A DNA stretch of 5,671 nt from Rhodospirillales bacterium. GTDB lineage: Bacteria; Pseudomonadota; Alphaproteobacteria; Rhodospirillales_A; JACZKS01. A program made the position numbers and the translations under genes. Shown here one piece after another: positions 1-5,671 of the stretch; position 1 is the stretch's first letter; each line of letters begins with the position of its first letter. Location: NCBI GenBank assembly GCA_018648445.1, contig JABGRG010000164.1, positions 1 through 5,671 of the forward strand. The letters are read 5' to 3'. The notes under the pieces were generated by a model. The model made no database searches and was not told the DNA's origin. It saw only the letters and a program-made list of their open reading frames with translations.

Positions 1-420
1 GAACCCCCACTCGGACATCGCAATACGGATGGCGTGGCTGATGATCGAAAGATCACGATTACATGCAGATGCCCCAACCTCTTTCAGTCGTTCATCACGA
101 TACCGGGCCAGATGCCCAGAGTTCAGTTTCGACAACCAGATATCAGACAACCATGTGCGTCTAAGTCGGGAGACAATGTACTTCTCAACATAGAAGCCAC
201 GTTTGGTTGGCGTTACCTCTCGACCATAGCGCTCGAGCAACTGCCCGACAGTGCAATCATTCGTAATTAAGTGGCCAAGGTCGATCTGTCGTTCCGTCTC
301 TGCAGCCCAACGACGAGCATCAGAGGTCAGATCAAAGGTCTTGGTCTGCACAGGCGTACCCTGACGCCGAACACGAGCCGTATATCGCCCGTTACGTTTC
401 ATTATTGATGCCAAATCCAT
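1..420 (-). CDS. Tyrosine recombinase (phage/island integrase), N-terminal part, runs off left edge
   Basis: The reverse strand reads open from an ATG at 420 to the left edge, giving 140 residues with no stop. Residues about 8-50 (KRNGRYTARVRRQG, then TKTFDLTSDARRWAAETE) look like the small beta-rich arm-site DNA-binding domain of phage-type integrases. Residues about 57-138 (TVGQLLERYG, then NRDLSIISHAIRIAMSEWGF) match the helical core-binding domain. The catalytic domain with its Arg-His-Arg-Tyr residues would lie beyond the edge, so activity cannot be judged. The start is uncertain. An AGGAG abuts the ATG at 420 with no spacer. It lies 18 bases before a second in-frame ATG at 402, and an in-frame GTG sits at 432. 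An in-frame stop at 460-462 bounds the gene upstream. The tRNA-Pro remnant about 120 bases away supports the role: integration and excision at that tRNA. Base composition is visibly less GC-rich than the genes on the right. Confidence 0.85.
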   Translation of the reverse strand, partial: MDLASIMKRNGRYTARVRRQGTPVQTKTFDLTSDARRWAAETERQIDLGHLITNDCTVGQLLERYGREVTPTKRGFYVEKYIVSRLRRTWLSDIWLSKLNSGHLARYRDERLKEVGASACNRDLSIISHAIRIAMSEWGF

Positions 421-437
421 CTCCTGTGGCACAGGAG
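421..437. repeat. Perfect 17-base palindrome at the integrase start
   Basis: CTCCTGTG-G-CACAGGAG is an 8-base perfect inverted repeat around one central base, directly next to the integrase ATG at 420. On the integrase strand its start-proximal arm contains AGGAG, the only good Shine-Dalgarno-like sequence near the start. Two readings are possible. It may be an operator for a dimeric repressor or excisionase of the element. Alternatively it may form an RNA hairpin (stem of about 6, loop of 5) that hides the ribosome binding site. The symmetry is seen directly; the role is inferred. Confidence 0.55.
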
Positions 438-540
438 TGGTGCAAGCAACGCGACGGAACTATCTGGTCTGACTTTAGAGGGGCTTAACCGACTGTATTT
501 AAACAATAATAAAAAAATTAATCTCAAATGATCATGTTGC
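438..540. other. AT-rich spacer between integrase and tRNA remnant, probable attachment-region DNA
   Basis: No gene is visible. The stretch 496-536 is strongly AT-rich, with an A-run at 511-517 (a T-run on the integrase strand) and a small palindrome ATGATCAT at 528-535. Such DNA beside an integrase usually carries integrase arm sites, host-factor bending sites and the integrase promoter, but I cannot identify individual sites. A weak promoter candidate for the integrase on the minus strand is TTGAGA (527-522) with TTAAAT (502-497). The 19-base spacing is long, so this is only a possibility. No rho-independent terminator is visible on either strand. Confidence 0.4.
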
Positions 541-595
541 GAGCACTACGTTCGGGACGTAGGGGCCGGAGGTTCGAATCCTCTCTTCCCGACCA
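541..595 (+). pseudogene. 3' fragment of tRNA-Pro(CGG): attachment-site remnant
   Basis: This is the 3' part of a tRNA with no 5' half. The elements read in order as follows: 3' strand of the D stem GAGC (541-544); anticodon stem CTACG/CGTAG (546-550 and 558-562), perfectly paired; 7-base loop TTCGGGA (551-557) with anticodon CGG (553-555), hence proline, codon CCG; variable loop GGGCC; T arm GGAGG-TTCGAAT-CCTCT (568-584); acceptor 3' strand CTTCCCG (585-591); A; and encoded CCA (593-595). The partner acceptor strand CGGGAAG and the D loop are absent upstream, where AT-rich DNA sits instead. With the integrase alongside, this is best read as the att half-site left when an element integrated within tRNA-Pro and rebuilt the gene at its other end. 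It cannot make a functional tRNA. Confidence 0.88.
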
Positions 596-639
596 ATTTT
601 CTCAAAACATAATCCGCGAAGTTTGTCCGCCGTGAGCTG

Positions 640-2376
640 TTAGCCGGCCTGGGCTGCGGGCGCGCCGATCGTGGCGATCCGGCGGGTCTGATATTCCCGG
701 TACCAGCTCGGGAATTCAGCAGCCGGCATGGGGCGGCTGAGATAGTAGCCCTGCGCCTGATCGCAGCCCTCGCGGCGCAGGAAATCGAGCTGCTCCTGGT
801 CTTCGACACCTTCCGCGATGACTTTCAACCCAAAGGTCTTGCCGAGCGAGATCGTGGCACTTGTGATCGCGGCGTCACCTTCGTCGCCGGGCAGATTCGA
901 GACAAAAGATCGATCGATCTTGAGCGTGTCGACCGGCAGCTGTTTGAGGTGAGTGAGCGAGGAATAGCCGGTGCCGAAATCGTCGATCGATACGGAGACA
1001 CCACGCATTCGCAACATTCCGAGAAGTTCGGAGATGCTTTTGATGTTGTCCAGAATCGCGCTTTCGGTGATCTCGATTTCCAGGCAACCGTCTTCCAGCC
1101 CCGATTGCTTCAACGCCCGGTCGACCGACGCAATGATCTGCGTATCCTTCAACTGGTGCGGTGACAGGTTGATCGAACAGTTGAGGGGCGGGATGCCCGC
1201 GTCGCGCCAGGCGACGTGCTGGCGGCAGGTTTCCCGGAGCACCCAGTCGCCGATTTCGACGATGAGATGACATTTCTCGGCGGCAGGAATGAAGTCGTTT
1301 GGTGGAATCAGGCCGCGCTCGGGCTGGTTCCAACGAATCAGGCTCTCCGTGCCGAGCACCTGGCCGGTACGGATGTCGACCTTGGGTTGATAGAAGAGTT
1401 CGAACTCGTTCTTGGCCACGGCCTGTCGAAGGTCGGATTCCAGGGCGCGCTGGTCCTGCACGGCGGTGTTCATTTTTTCATCGAAGAAGTGAAACCTGCC
1501 ACGACCTTCGGCCTTGGCCCTGTAGAGGGCCATATCGGCGCATTTCAACAACTGTGTCGGGTCGGTGCCGTCCATCGGCGCCAGTGCGATACCGGCGCTA
1601 CAGGACATGAACAATTTCTGGTCCTCGCCCTCGAACGGCTCGGCCAATGCGTCGATGATCTTCTGCGCGTGCCGGGATGCCCCCTGGGCGTCGTTTATGT
1701 TGGGTGCGATGATCGCGAATTCGTCGCCGCCGAGCCGGATTACGGTGTCGGTGACGCGGCCCCGTGCCGACAGTCGTTCGGACATCATTTTCAGAAGTTG
1801 GTCACCTGCGGCGTGGCCCAATGTGTCATTCACGTCTTTGAAATTGTCCAGATCCAGAAGCGTTACCGCGACCATATTTTGTGCACGACCTGCCTGGGCG
1901 ATTGCCTTCGTCAGCACAGACTCGAAAACGGACCGGTTCGGTAAACCCGTCAGCACGTCGATACGAGCCATCTCGGCGAGCTGTTTGTGGAAATTATGGC
2001 GCGCGCTGGCGTATTGCACAGCGCGCCTCAGGACGGTCCCGGAAATTTCTGCTTTGGTCAGATAGTCGACCGCACCGGAGCCCATCATTTTCTGGGCGAG
2101 CTTTTCGTCGTTTTCTCCGGTCAGAAAAATCACTGCTGCCTGACTGTCATGTTCCGCAACCATTTCGGCAAAGATAATGTCACCGTCGTAGTCGGGAAGG
2201 CGGTAATCCAGAAAAACGCAATCGAACTTTTGGGCGGCACAGGCCACCAGAGCGCCAGCCCCGTCCACCGCTTCGGTCAGGTCGTAGTTCAGACCCGACT
2301 GCTCCATGGCACGGCGCACCGTCAAACGGTCGACATCATCATCATCGACCAGCAATATTTTCAAATGATCTGTCAT
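640..2376 (-). CDS. Receiver-GGDEF-EAL response regulator (cyclic di-GMP synthesis/degradation)
   Basis: This is a 578-residue cytoplasmic protein with three domains. The receiver (about 5-125) has the acidic pocket D11-D13, phospho-acceptor D57 (in VFLDYRLPDYDG), T86 and K108. The GGDEF domain (about 135-300) has an intact active site GGDEF at 216-220 and an intact product-inhibition site RVTD (207-210) five residues before it. The EAL domain (about 315-560) has ESL in place of EAL at 344-346, and it keeps N403, E435, D465-D466 (DDFGTG), K486, E522 and Q542, the usual metal and catalytic residues. Both diguanylate cyclase and phosphodiesterase activity therefore look possible; which one dominates cannot be read from sequence. 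The gene begins with an ATG overlapping the stop of the upstream receiver gene (ATGA). Its GGAG lies 11 bases upstream, further than ideal, so translational coupling is likely. It is the last gene of the set and the probable output: phosphorylation at D57 should tune cyclic di-GMP. Confidence 0.95.
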   Translation of the reverse strand: MTDHLKILLVDDDDVDRLTVRRAMEQSGLNYDLTEAVDGAGALVACAAQKFDCVFLDYRLPDYDGDIIFAEMVAEHDSQAAVIFLTGENDEKLAQKMMGSGAVDYLTKAEISGTVLRRAVQYASARHNFHKQLAEMARIDVLTGLPNRSVFESVLTKAIAQAGRAQNMVAVTLLDLDNFKDVNDTLGHAAGDQLLKMMSERLSARGRVTDTVIRLGGDEFAIIAPNINDAQGASRHAQKIIDALAEPFEGEDQKLFMSCSAGIALAPMDGTDPTQLLKCADMALYRAKAEGRGRFHFFDEKMNTAVQDQRALESDLRQAVAKNEFELFYQPKVDIRTGQVLGTESLIRWNQPERGLIPPNDFIPAAEKCHLIVEIGDWVLRETCRQHVAWRDAGIPPLNCSINLSPHQLKDTQIIASVDRALKQSGLEDGCLEIEITESAILDNIKSISELLGMLRMRGVSVSIDDFGTGYSSLTHLKQLPVDTLKIDRSFVSNLPGDEGDAAITSATISLGKTFGLKVIAEGVEDQEQLDFLRREGCDQAQGYYLSRPMPAAEFPSWYREYQTRRIATIGAPAAQAG

Positions 2377-2804
2377 GCCGCTGGCAGCTCCACCACGCGC
2401 AAATAGCAGTCCAGCATCTCCAGCGCTTCGGGGAATGAAATACCGGCCTCGCTTTTCAGGATGTATCCGGCGACGTGGTTGTCGAAAGCTTTGATCTTGT
2501 CCTGATCGTCGTTCGAGGTGGTCAGAACGAAGATCACGCTGCGACGAAGTGCCGGATCGCTTCGAACTTCATGCAGAAATTCCAATCCCGACATGCGCGG
2601 CATGTTGAGGTCGAGCAGGATTATGTAGGGATGCCCGAGCGGCGTATGACCGTTTTCTCCGCGGAGTATCTCCAGCGCCTCGACACCGTCGTTTGCCACC
2701 AGCATCGGATTGGCGATATCCAATTTCTTGAAGGACCGCTGCAGATGCATGATGTCGACTTCGTCGTCTTCGACAAGCAGGAACGTGACGTCCTTATGCG
2801 ACAT
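2373..2804 (-). CDS. Stand-alone receiver, Rcp1-type response regulator
   Basis: This 143-residue protein is a single CheY-like receiver with no output domain. Visible residues are the acidic cluster E12-D13-D14, phospho-acceptor D65 in ILLDLNMPRMSG, T95-T96 in FVLTTSNDD, and K117 in GYILKSE. The pattern ILLDLNMPRMSGLEFL with VLTTS and a C-terminal YLRVVELP is typical of the Rcp1-like receivers that partner phytochrome-type and related HisKA kinases. It lies directly between its likely kinase and a second receiver protein. The start is ATG at 2804, preceded by GGAG with a 7-base spacer, all inside the last codons of the kinase gene, which it overlaps by 11 bases. The open frame continues upstream to 3119, but that part is an out-of-frame reading of the kinase ATPase region and was not used. 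It may act as a phosphate sink, a relay, or a protein-binding switch; sequence alone does not decide. Confidence 0.93.
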   Translation of the reverse strand: MSHKDVTFLLVEDDEVDIMHLQRSFKKLDIANPMLVANDGVEALEILRGENGHTPLGHPYIILLDLNMPRMSGLEFLHEVRSDPALRRSVIFVLTTSNDDQDKIKAFDNHVAGYILKSEAGISFPEALEMLDCYLRVVELPAA

Positions 2805-4905
2805 TCTTTCTCTCCATCTGAAATTCTTGTTCGGGTTCCGATATGTGGTTGGCCCAGGTGAACCGGAAAACCGAACCTCTTTCACCGTTGTGCGATTCCA
2901 CCTCGATCTCGCCGCCGTTGGCGCGCACCAGTTTCTGCACCATCGCGAGGCCCAGCCCGCTGCCTTCGACCTCGTCCCGCCGTTTGAGTGTCTGGAACAT
3001 CTGGAAGATACGGTGATGAAACTCTTCGGGTATTCCCGGCCCGTCATCGGCCACGGTGAATTCAACCACGGACCCCAAATTTCGGTAGCCGATCGTGACA
3101 TGGACGTTGTCCCGGTCACGATGTTTGGCGGCGTTGCCGATCAGGTTGCGGAACACCTGCTGCAGCGCGGCCGCAGACGTTTGGATCCAGGGCATATCGC
3201 CAGGGATGTCGACGCGGAGGACTTCCGGCTCGCCGAGCAATTCAACGGATTCGGACACCAGAGGCCCCGTGTCGACATATGAAAGTTCGGTCTCGTCGCG
3301 GCCCGCACGGGCGTAGCGCAACAAGCCTTCGAGCAAGGCCTCGAGACGTTTTATTCTGCTCCGCAGCAGGGTCATGTGGCCGCGACTGTCGTCGGACATC
3401 CGGTCGGCGACATCTTCCTCGATCCAGCCGGCCAGATTGTCGATCGCCCGCAACGGTGCCTTCAGATCATGGGATGCGACATAGGCAAACTGCTCCAGAT
3501 CCGCGTTAGAACGCTCCAAGTCGCTGACATGACGGTCGAGCAGCGCCTTGTCATGGATCTGCTCGGTCATGTCCTTCAGAACGAGGATCAGTGTTCTTGC
3601 TTCGGCCTCGTGTGGTTGGTCGAGACTCTCGTCATTCGGGTGCATTGGCGACACCGAGACAAGCACGGGGATATTGGAATTTTCTCCGATGATCAGACTG
3701 CGTTCTACGGATCGTCGATCCTCGTTCACCGACGTCACGAGTTCGTGCCAGTCGCCCGTGACAAGTGATGAGACCTTTCGCCCCACCAGATCGTCTGCCG
3801 GGCATCCCAGCGCACGGGCCATTGCCCTGTTGCCGGACTGAATGCGGCCGTCGTCAGAAACCACGAGCATGAATTCGTTCATGGAGTTGAGGATGCCGTC
3901 GGTGTAGTCGCGCGACGTCGTGGTGCTTTCGATATCGGCCAGCATGTTGTTGAAGCTGCCCGTCAGTTTCCTGAATTCCTCGGTGCCAAAAGGCTCTATT
4001 CTGTATCCAAGATCGGCGGAACTGCTGACATTCTCGACACCGGAGATGAATTGCCGGATGGGGATGACGACCTTGATCGCGGTGACGAATATACCGACGC
4101 CCACCGCTACGATGCTCAACAGAATTGCCACCAGAAAGAATGTTTCTTGCCGCTCGATCGGAACGAGGACGGTCGCCATTCGGTCACCGATCACGAGACT
4201 TAAGTTTGGGAATCCCGCGATCAATGTTGAGACGGACATCCAACTTTCGCTTCGGTCTCCGGGGCCGTCTTCCGGGCCTTTTGCCGGTAACAGGGTGTCT
4301 GCGGACGTATAAACGGTGCTGCCATCGAATGTTGTTATCGCGTAGCCGTCCGCCTGAACCGGCAACGCGACGAGATCGGCAAATCCCCGTGCGTCGAGTT
4401 CGACGAGGATCATGCCCTCGGCCAGTTTCTCGAAGAGGATGGGGACGGCGACAATCATCCCGCCAGCGTCAGTTCGGATCAGCTCATGCCCGCCCATAAC
4501 ATTGGGAATCCAGCCCTTATCCGAATGGTCGAGCCCCGGTGCGTTGGAGGCGATGGGCCGTCCGCGGTAGTCGACGAGCGACACCCGGGCGCGGGTTGAA
4601 CCGGGAATGCCAAGCGACTGGAACAGGGTCGGGATGTAGCGTTCCCGGTCTGTCAGATCGATCAGGCTGTTGATCACCAGGTCATTGGCGGCCAGTGCTT
4701 GCGCCGTGTCGACGACGTTCTGCAATCTCACGGCAAGCGCGGTCGACGATTGCGCGGCCACCTGTTCCAACCGTTTTTGATGCACGTCGAGCGCGGCCTG
4801 CTTGACCGTCAGCTGGGCGAAGTACCCGATGGCAAGCATCACGACCACCATGATCGGCAGTATCTGGGCCAGAACCCGCGGCAGAATTTTGTTGGAGAGG
4901 ATCAC
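2794..4905 (-). CDS. Membrane sensor histidine kinase (periplasmic sensor-HAMP-PAS-HisKA-HATPase)
   Basis: This is a 703-residue inner-membrane kinase. TM1 spans about residues 11-31 and TM2 about 257-279. The roughly 225 residues between them are periplasmic and look Cache-like (RVSLVDYRGRPIASN at about 107-121, then GMILVELDARGFADL), though I assign that fold with only moderate confidence. HAMP follows at about 280-333, PAS at about 335-448, then a short linker. HisKA has phospho-acceptor H479 in ASHDLKAPLRAIDNLAGW. The ATPase domain (about 575-685) has N box NLIGNAAKH (N587, N591), G1 box DDGPGIP (620-626) and G2 box GSGLGLAMV (from 648). All catalytic motifs are intact. The start is GTG at 4905, overlapping the stop of the binding-protein gene (GTGA) and preceded by GGAG with a 5-base spacer. 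The next Met (residue 19) would cut into TM1. Expected targets are the two downstream receivers. The PAS domain has no obvious cofactor-binding Cys or His that I would assign. Confidence 0.95.
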   Translation of the reverse strand: MILSNKILPRVLAQILPIMVVVMLAIGYFAQLTVKQAALDVHQKRLEQVAAQSSTALAVRLQNVVDTAQALAANDLVINSLIDLTDRERYIPTLFQSLGIPGSTRARVSLVDYRGRPIASNAPGLDHSDKGWIPNVMGGHELIRTDAGGMIVAVPILFEKLAEGMILVELDARGFADLVALPVQADGYAITTFDGSTVYTSADTLLPAKGPEDGPGDRSESWMSVSTLIAGFPNLSLVIGDRMATVLVPIERQETFFLVAILLSIVAVGVGIFVTAIKVVIPIRQFISGVENVSSSADLGYRIEPFGTEEFRKLTGSFNNMLADIESTTTSRDYTDGILNSMNEFMLVVSDDGRIQSGNRAMARALGCPADDLVGRKVSSLVTGDWHELVTSVNEDRRSVERSLIIGENSNIPVLVSVSPMHPNDESLDQPHEAEARTLILVLKDMTEQIHDKALLDRHVSDLERSNADLEQFAYVASHDLKAPLRAIDNLAGWIEEDVADRMSDDSRGHMTLLRSRIKRLEALLEGLLRYARAGRDETELSYVDTGPLVSESVELLGEPEVLRVDIPGDMPWIQTSAAALQQVFRNLIGNAAKHRDRDNVHVTIGYRNLGSVVEFTVADDGPGIPEEFHHRIFQMFQTLKRRDEVEGSGLGLAMVQKLVRANGGEIEVESHNGERGSVFRFTWANHISEPEQEFQMERKNVA

Positions 4906-5671
4906 CGCGTCTCCGCGGGTACGATTGATCCCATTGTACTAAACCGGCTCAACCGAAAATCCCGGGCGTCGAGTGCATCGTGGCGATTGGCAGTAAACGG
5001 TGGGTTGTAATCTCGCATGAGCCCCTGGTGGGACGGCAGGTTTTCAAGCGCAGCCCGGATTTTGACGCGATCGGTTGAGTTCGCGTTCTCGATCGCGCGG
5101 CCCAGCATATGCACCAGATCATATGCGTGCGCGACGCCCACCGGCGAGCGAACATCAGCGACGGATGTGCAGGGACCGAACAGGTCGCAGTAAGCCTCGT
5201 AGACGTGGCTGGTCCGGTCGGGGAAGGGTGAATCGAAGAACGAGAACGTCTGCAGGAATGTGAGCTCCACCTGCTTGATATCAGCCGACGCGCGTTCGTA
5301 GAAATCACCGCCAGTGATGCCCCAGTGGGAAATGACCGGGAGCCTGTTCGATGCCGGCATGCGTGCGATATCGCGAATGGCAACCCGTCCGTCGGCCGAA
5401 TTGGCGACCAGGATGATCACATCGGCCCCCTTGGCGGCCAGCGCGGCTATCTGTTGGCTCATATCCCGCTCGCCGCTGTTGAACCACTCGATTCCGGCCA
5501 GATTGATGTCGCTGTTTCCCAACGCTGCCGTCATCGCCTTTTCGTTGGACCGACCCCAGGCCGTGCGCCACAACAGCAGTCCGGGGCTTTTGAAGCCCTG
5601 ATTTTGGGCCGCTTCGATCAGGAATCCGCCGGCATGTTCATCGCGGACGGAGACGCGAAACACGAAATTGG
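4902..5671 (-). CDS. Periplasmic type 1 substrate-binding protein (LivJ-like), C-terminal part, runs off right edge
   Basis: An open frame of 255 residues plus stop enters from the right edge, so the signal peptide and N-terminal lobe are missing. A GTG at 5661-5663 is internal and is not the start, because the frame continues to the edge (NFVFRVSVRDEHAGG). The sequence matches the branched-chain amino acid/amide-type binding fold (Peripla_BP_6): a strand-helix GADVIILVANSADG (81-94 of the visible part), PVISHWGITGGDFYE (111-125), GVAHAYDLVHMLGRAIE (178-194), and the C-terminal PPFTANRHDAL, a common ending in this family. C161 and C167 could form a disulfide. The gene overlaps the kinase by 4 bases, so the two are translated together. 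No permease or ATPase gene is visible. A role as ligand receptor for the kinase is inferred from this coupling; the ligand is not predictable, and an uptake role remains possible if transporter genes lie upstream. Confidence 0.88.
   Translation of the reverse strand, partial: NFVFRVSVRDEHAGGFLIEAAQNQGFKSPGLLLWRTAWGRSNEKAMTAALGNSDINLAGIEWFNSGERDMSQQIAALAAKGADVIILVANSADGRVAIRDIARMPASNRLPVISHWGITGGDFYERASADIKQVELTFLQTFSFFDSPFPDRTSHVYEAYCDLFGPCTSVADVRSPVGVAHAYDLVHMLGRAIENANSTDRVKIRAALENLPSHQGLMRDYNPPFTANRHDALDARDFRLSRFSTMGSIVPAETR

Noticed and set aside
34..270. 78-residue plus-strand open frame
   Set aside because: It lies wholly antisense to the integrase, whose minus-strand translation shows clear family similarity.
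518..595. Complete tRNA gene
   Set aside because: No CGGGAAG acceptor strand or D arm is present upstream of the anticodon arm, so only the 3' part exists.
596..639. Rho-independent terminator after the GGDEF-EAL gene
   Set aside because: The GC-rich blocks here (CCGCG and CCGCCG) do not pair with each other, and no stem followed by a T-run is seen on the minus strand.
546..809. 87-residue minus-strand open frame ending in a GFEPPAPTS-like peptide
   Set aside because: Its end is the antisense reading of the tRNA remnant, a well-known source of false proteins, and the rest overlaps the EAL gene in another frame.
1216..1944. 242-residue plus-strand open frame
   Set aside because: Antisense shadow of the GGDEF-EAL gene in GC-rich DNA; no recognisable domain, and the minus-strand protein has intact motifs throughout.
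2805..3119. Upstream extension of the lone receiver gene
   Set aside because: The extra 105 residues are an out-of-frame reading of the kinase ATPase domain, and the ATG at 2804 has a good ribosome binding site and the family's usual start.
5661..5663. GTG as the start of the binding-protein gene
   Set aside because: The reading frame continues to the right edge with family-like sequence, and a start here would omit the signal peptide and N-terminal lobe.
1..5671. CRISPR array, retron, toxin-antitoxin pair or riboswitch
   Set aside because: No spaced direct repeats, reverse transcriptase motif, small paired genes or structured leader could be seen; the only long untranslated stretch is the 220 bases around the tRNA remnant.

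Overview
The window looks like alphaproteobacterial chromosome at the edge of an integrated element. The support is the high-GC coding style, Shine-Dalgarno sites of the GGAG type, tightly overlapping leftward genes, and protein families (Rcp1-like receiver, LivJ-type binding protein, receiver-GGDEF-EAL) that are common in Rhodospirillales-like bacteria. I cannot name a genus.

Region 1 (1-595) is the end of a mobile element. A leftward phage-type tyrosine integrase starts near 420 and runs off the left edge. Its putative ribosome binding site lies inside a perfect 17-base palindrome. Then comes an AT-rich spacer, followed by the 3' 55 bases of a tRNA-Pro(CGG) gene on the + strand, with no 5' half. 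This is the usual scar of integration into a tRNA gene. The element should lie to the left and host chromosome to the right of about 595. An intact tRNA-Pro(CGG) is predicted at the other end of the element, outside the window.

Region 2 (640-5671) is a tightly packed leftward gene set of four genes with overlapping ends: (i) the C-terminal part of a periplasmic type 1 binding protein, cut by the right edge; (ii) a 703-residue membrane histidine kinase with a periplasmic sensor region, HAMP, PAS, HisKA and HATPase; (iii) a 143-residue stand-alone receiver of the Rcp1 type; (iv) a 578-residue receiver-GGDEF-EAL protein. Overlaps are 4, 11 and 4 bases, so the genes are almost certainly co-transcribed and translationally coupled. 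The promoter must lie beyond the right edge.

The inferred working model is as follows. A small molecule is bound in the periplasm by the binding protein. The occupied protein, or the ligand itself, is read by the kinase's periplasmic region. The kinase then phosphorylates one or both receivers, and the GGDEF-EAL protein changes cyclic di-GMP. No transporter permease or ATPase is visible in the window, which fits a sensory rather than an uptake role for the binding protein, but the genes upstream are not visible. The individual families are well known; the complete coupled module and its position against the integration scar are the points of interest.
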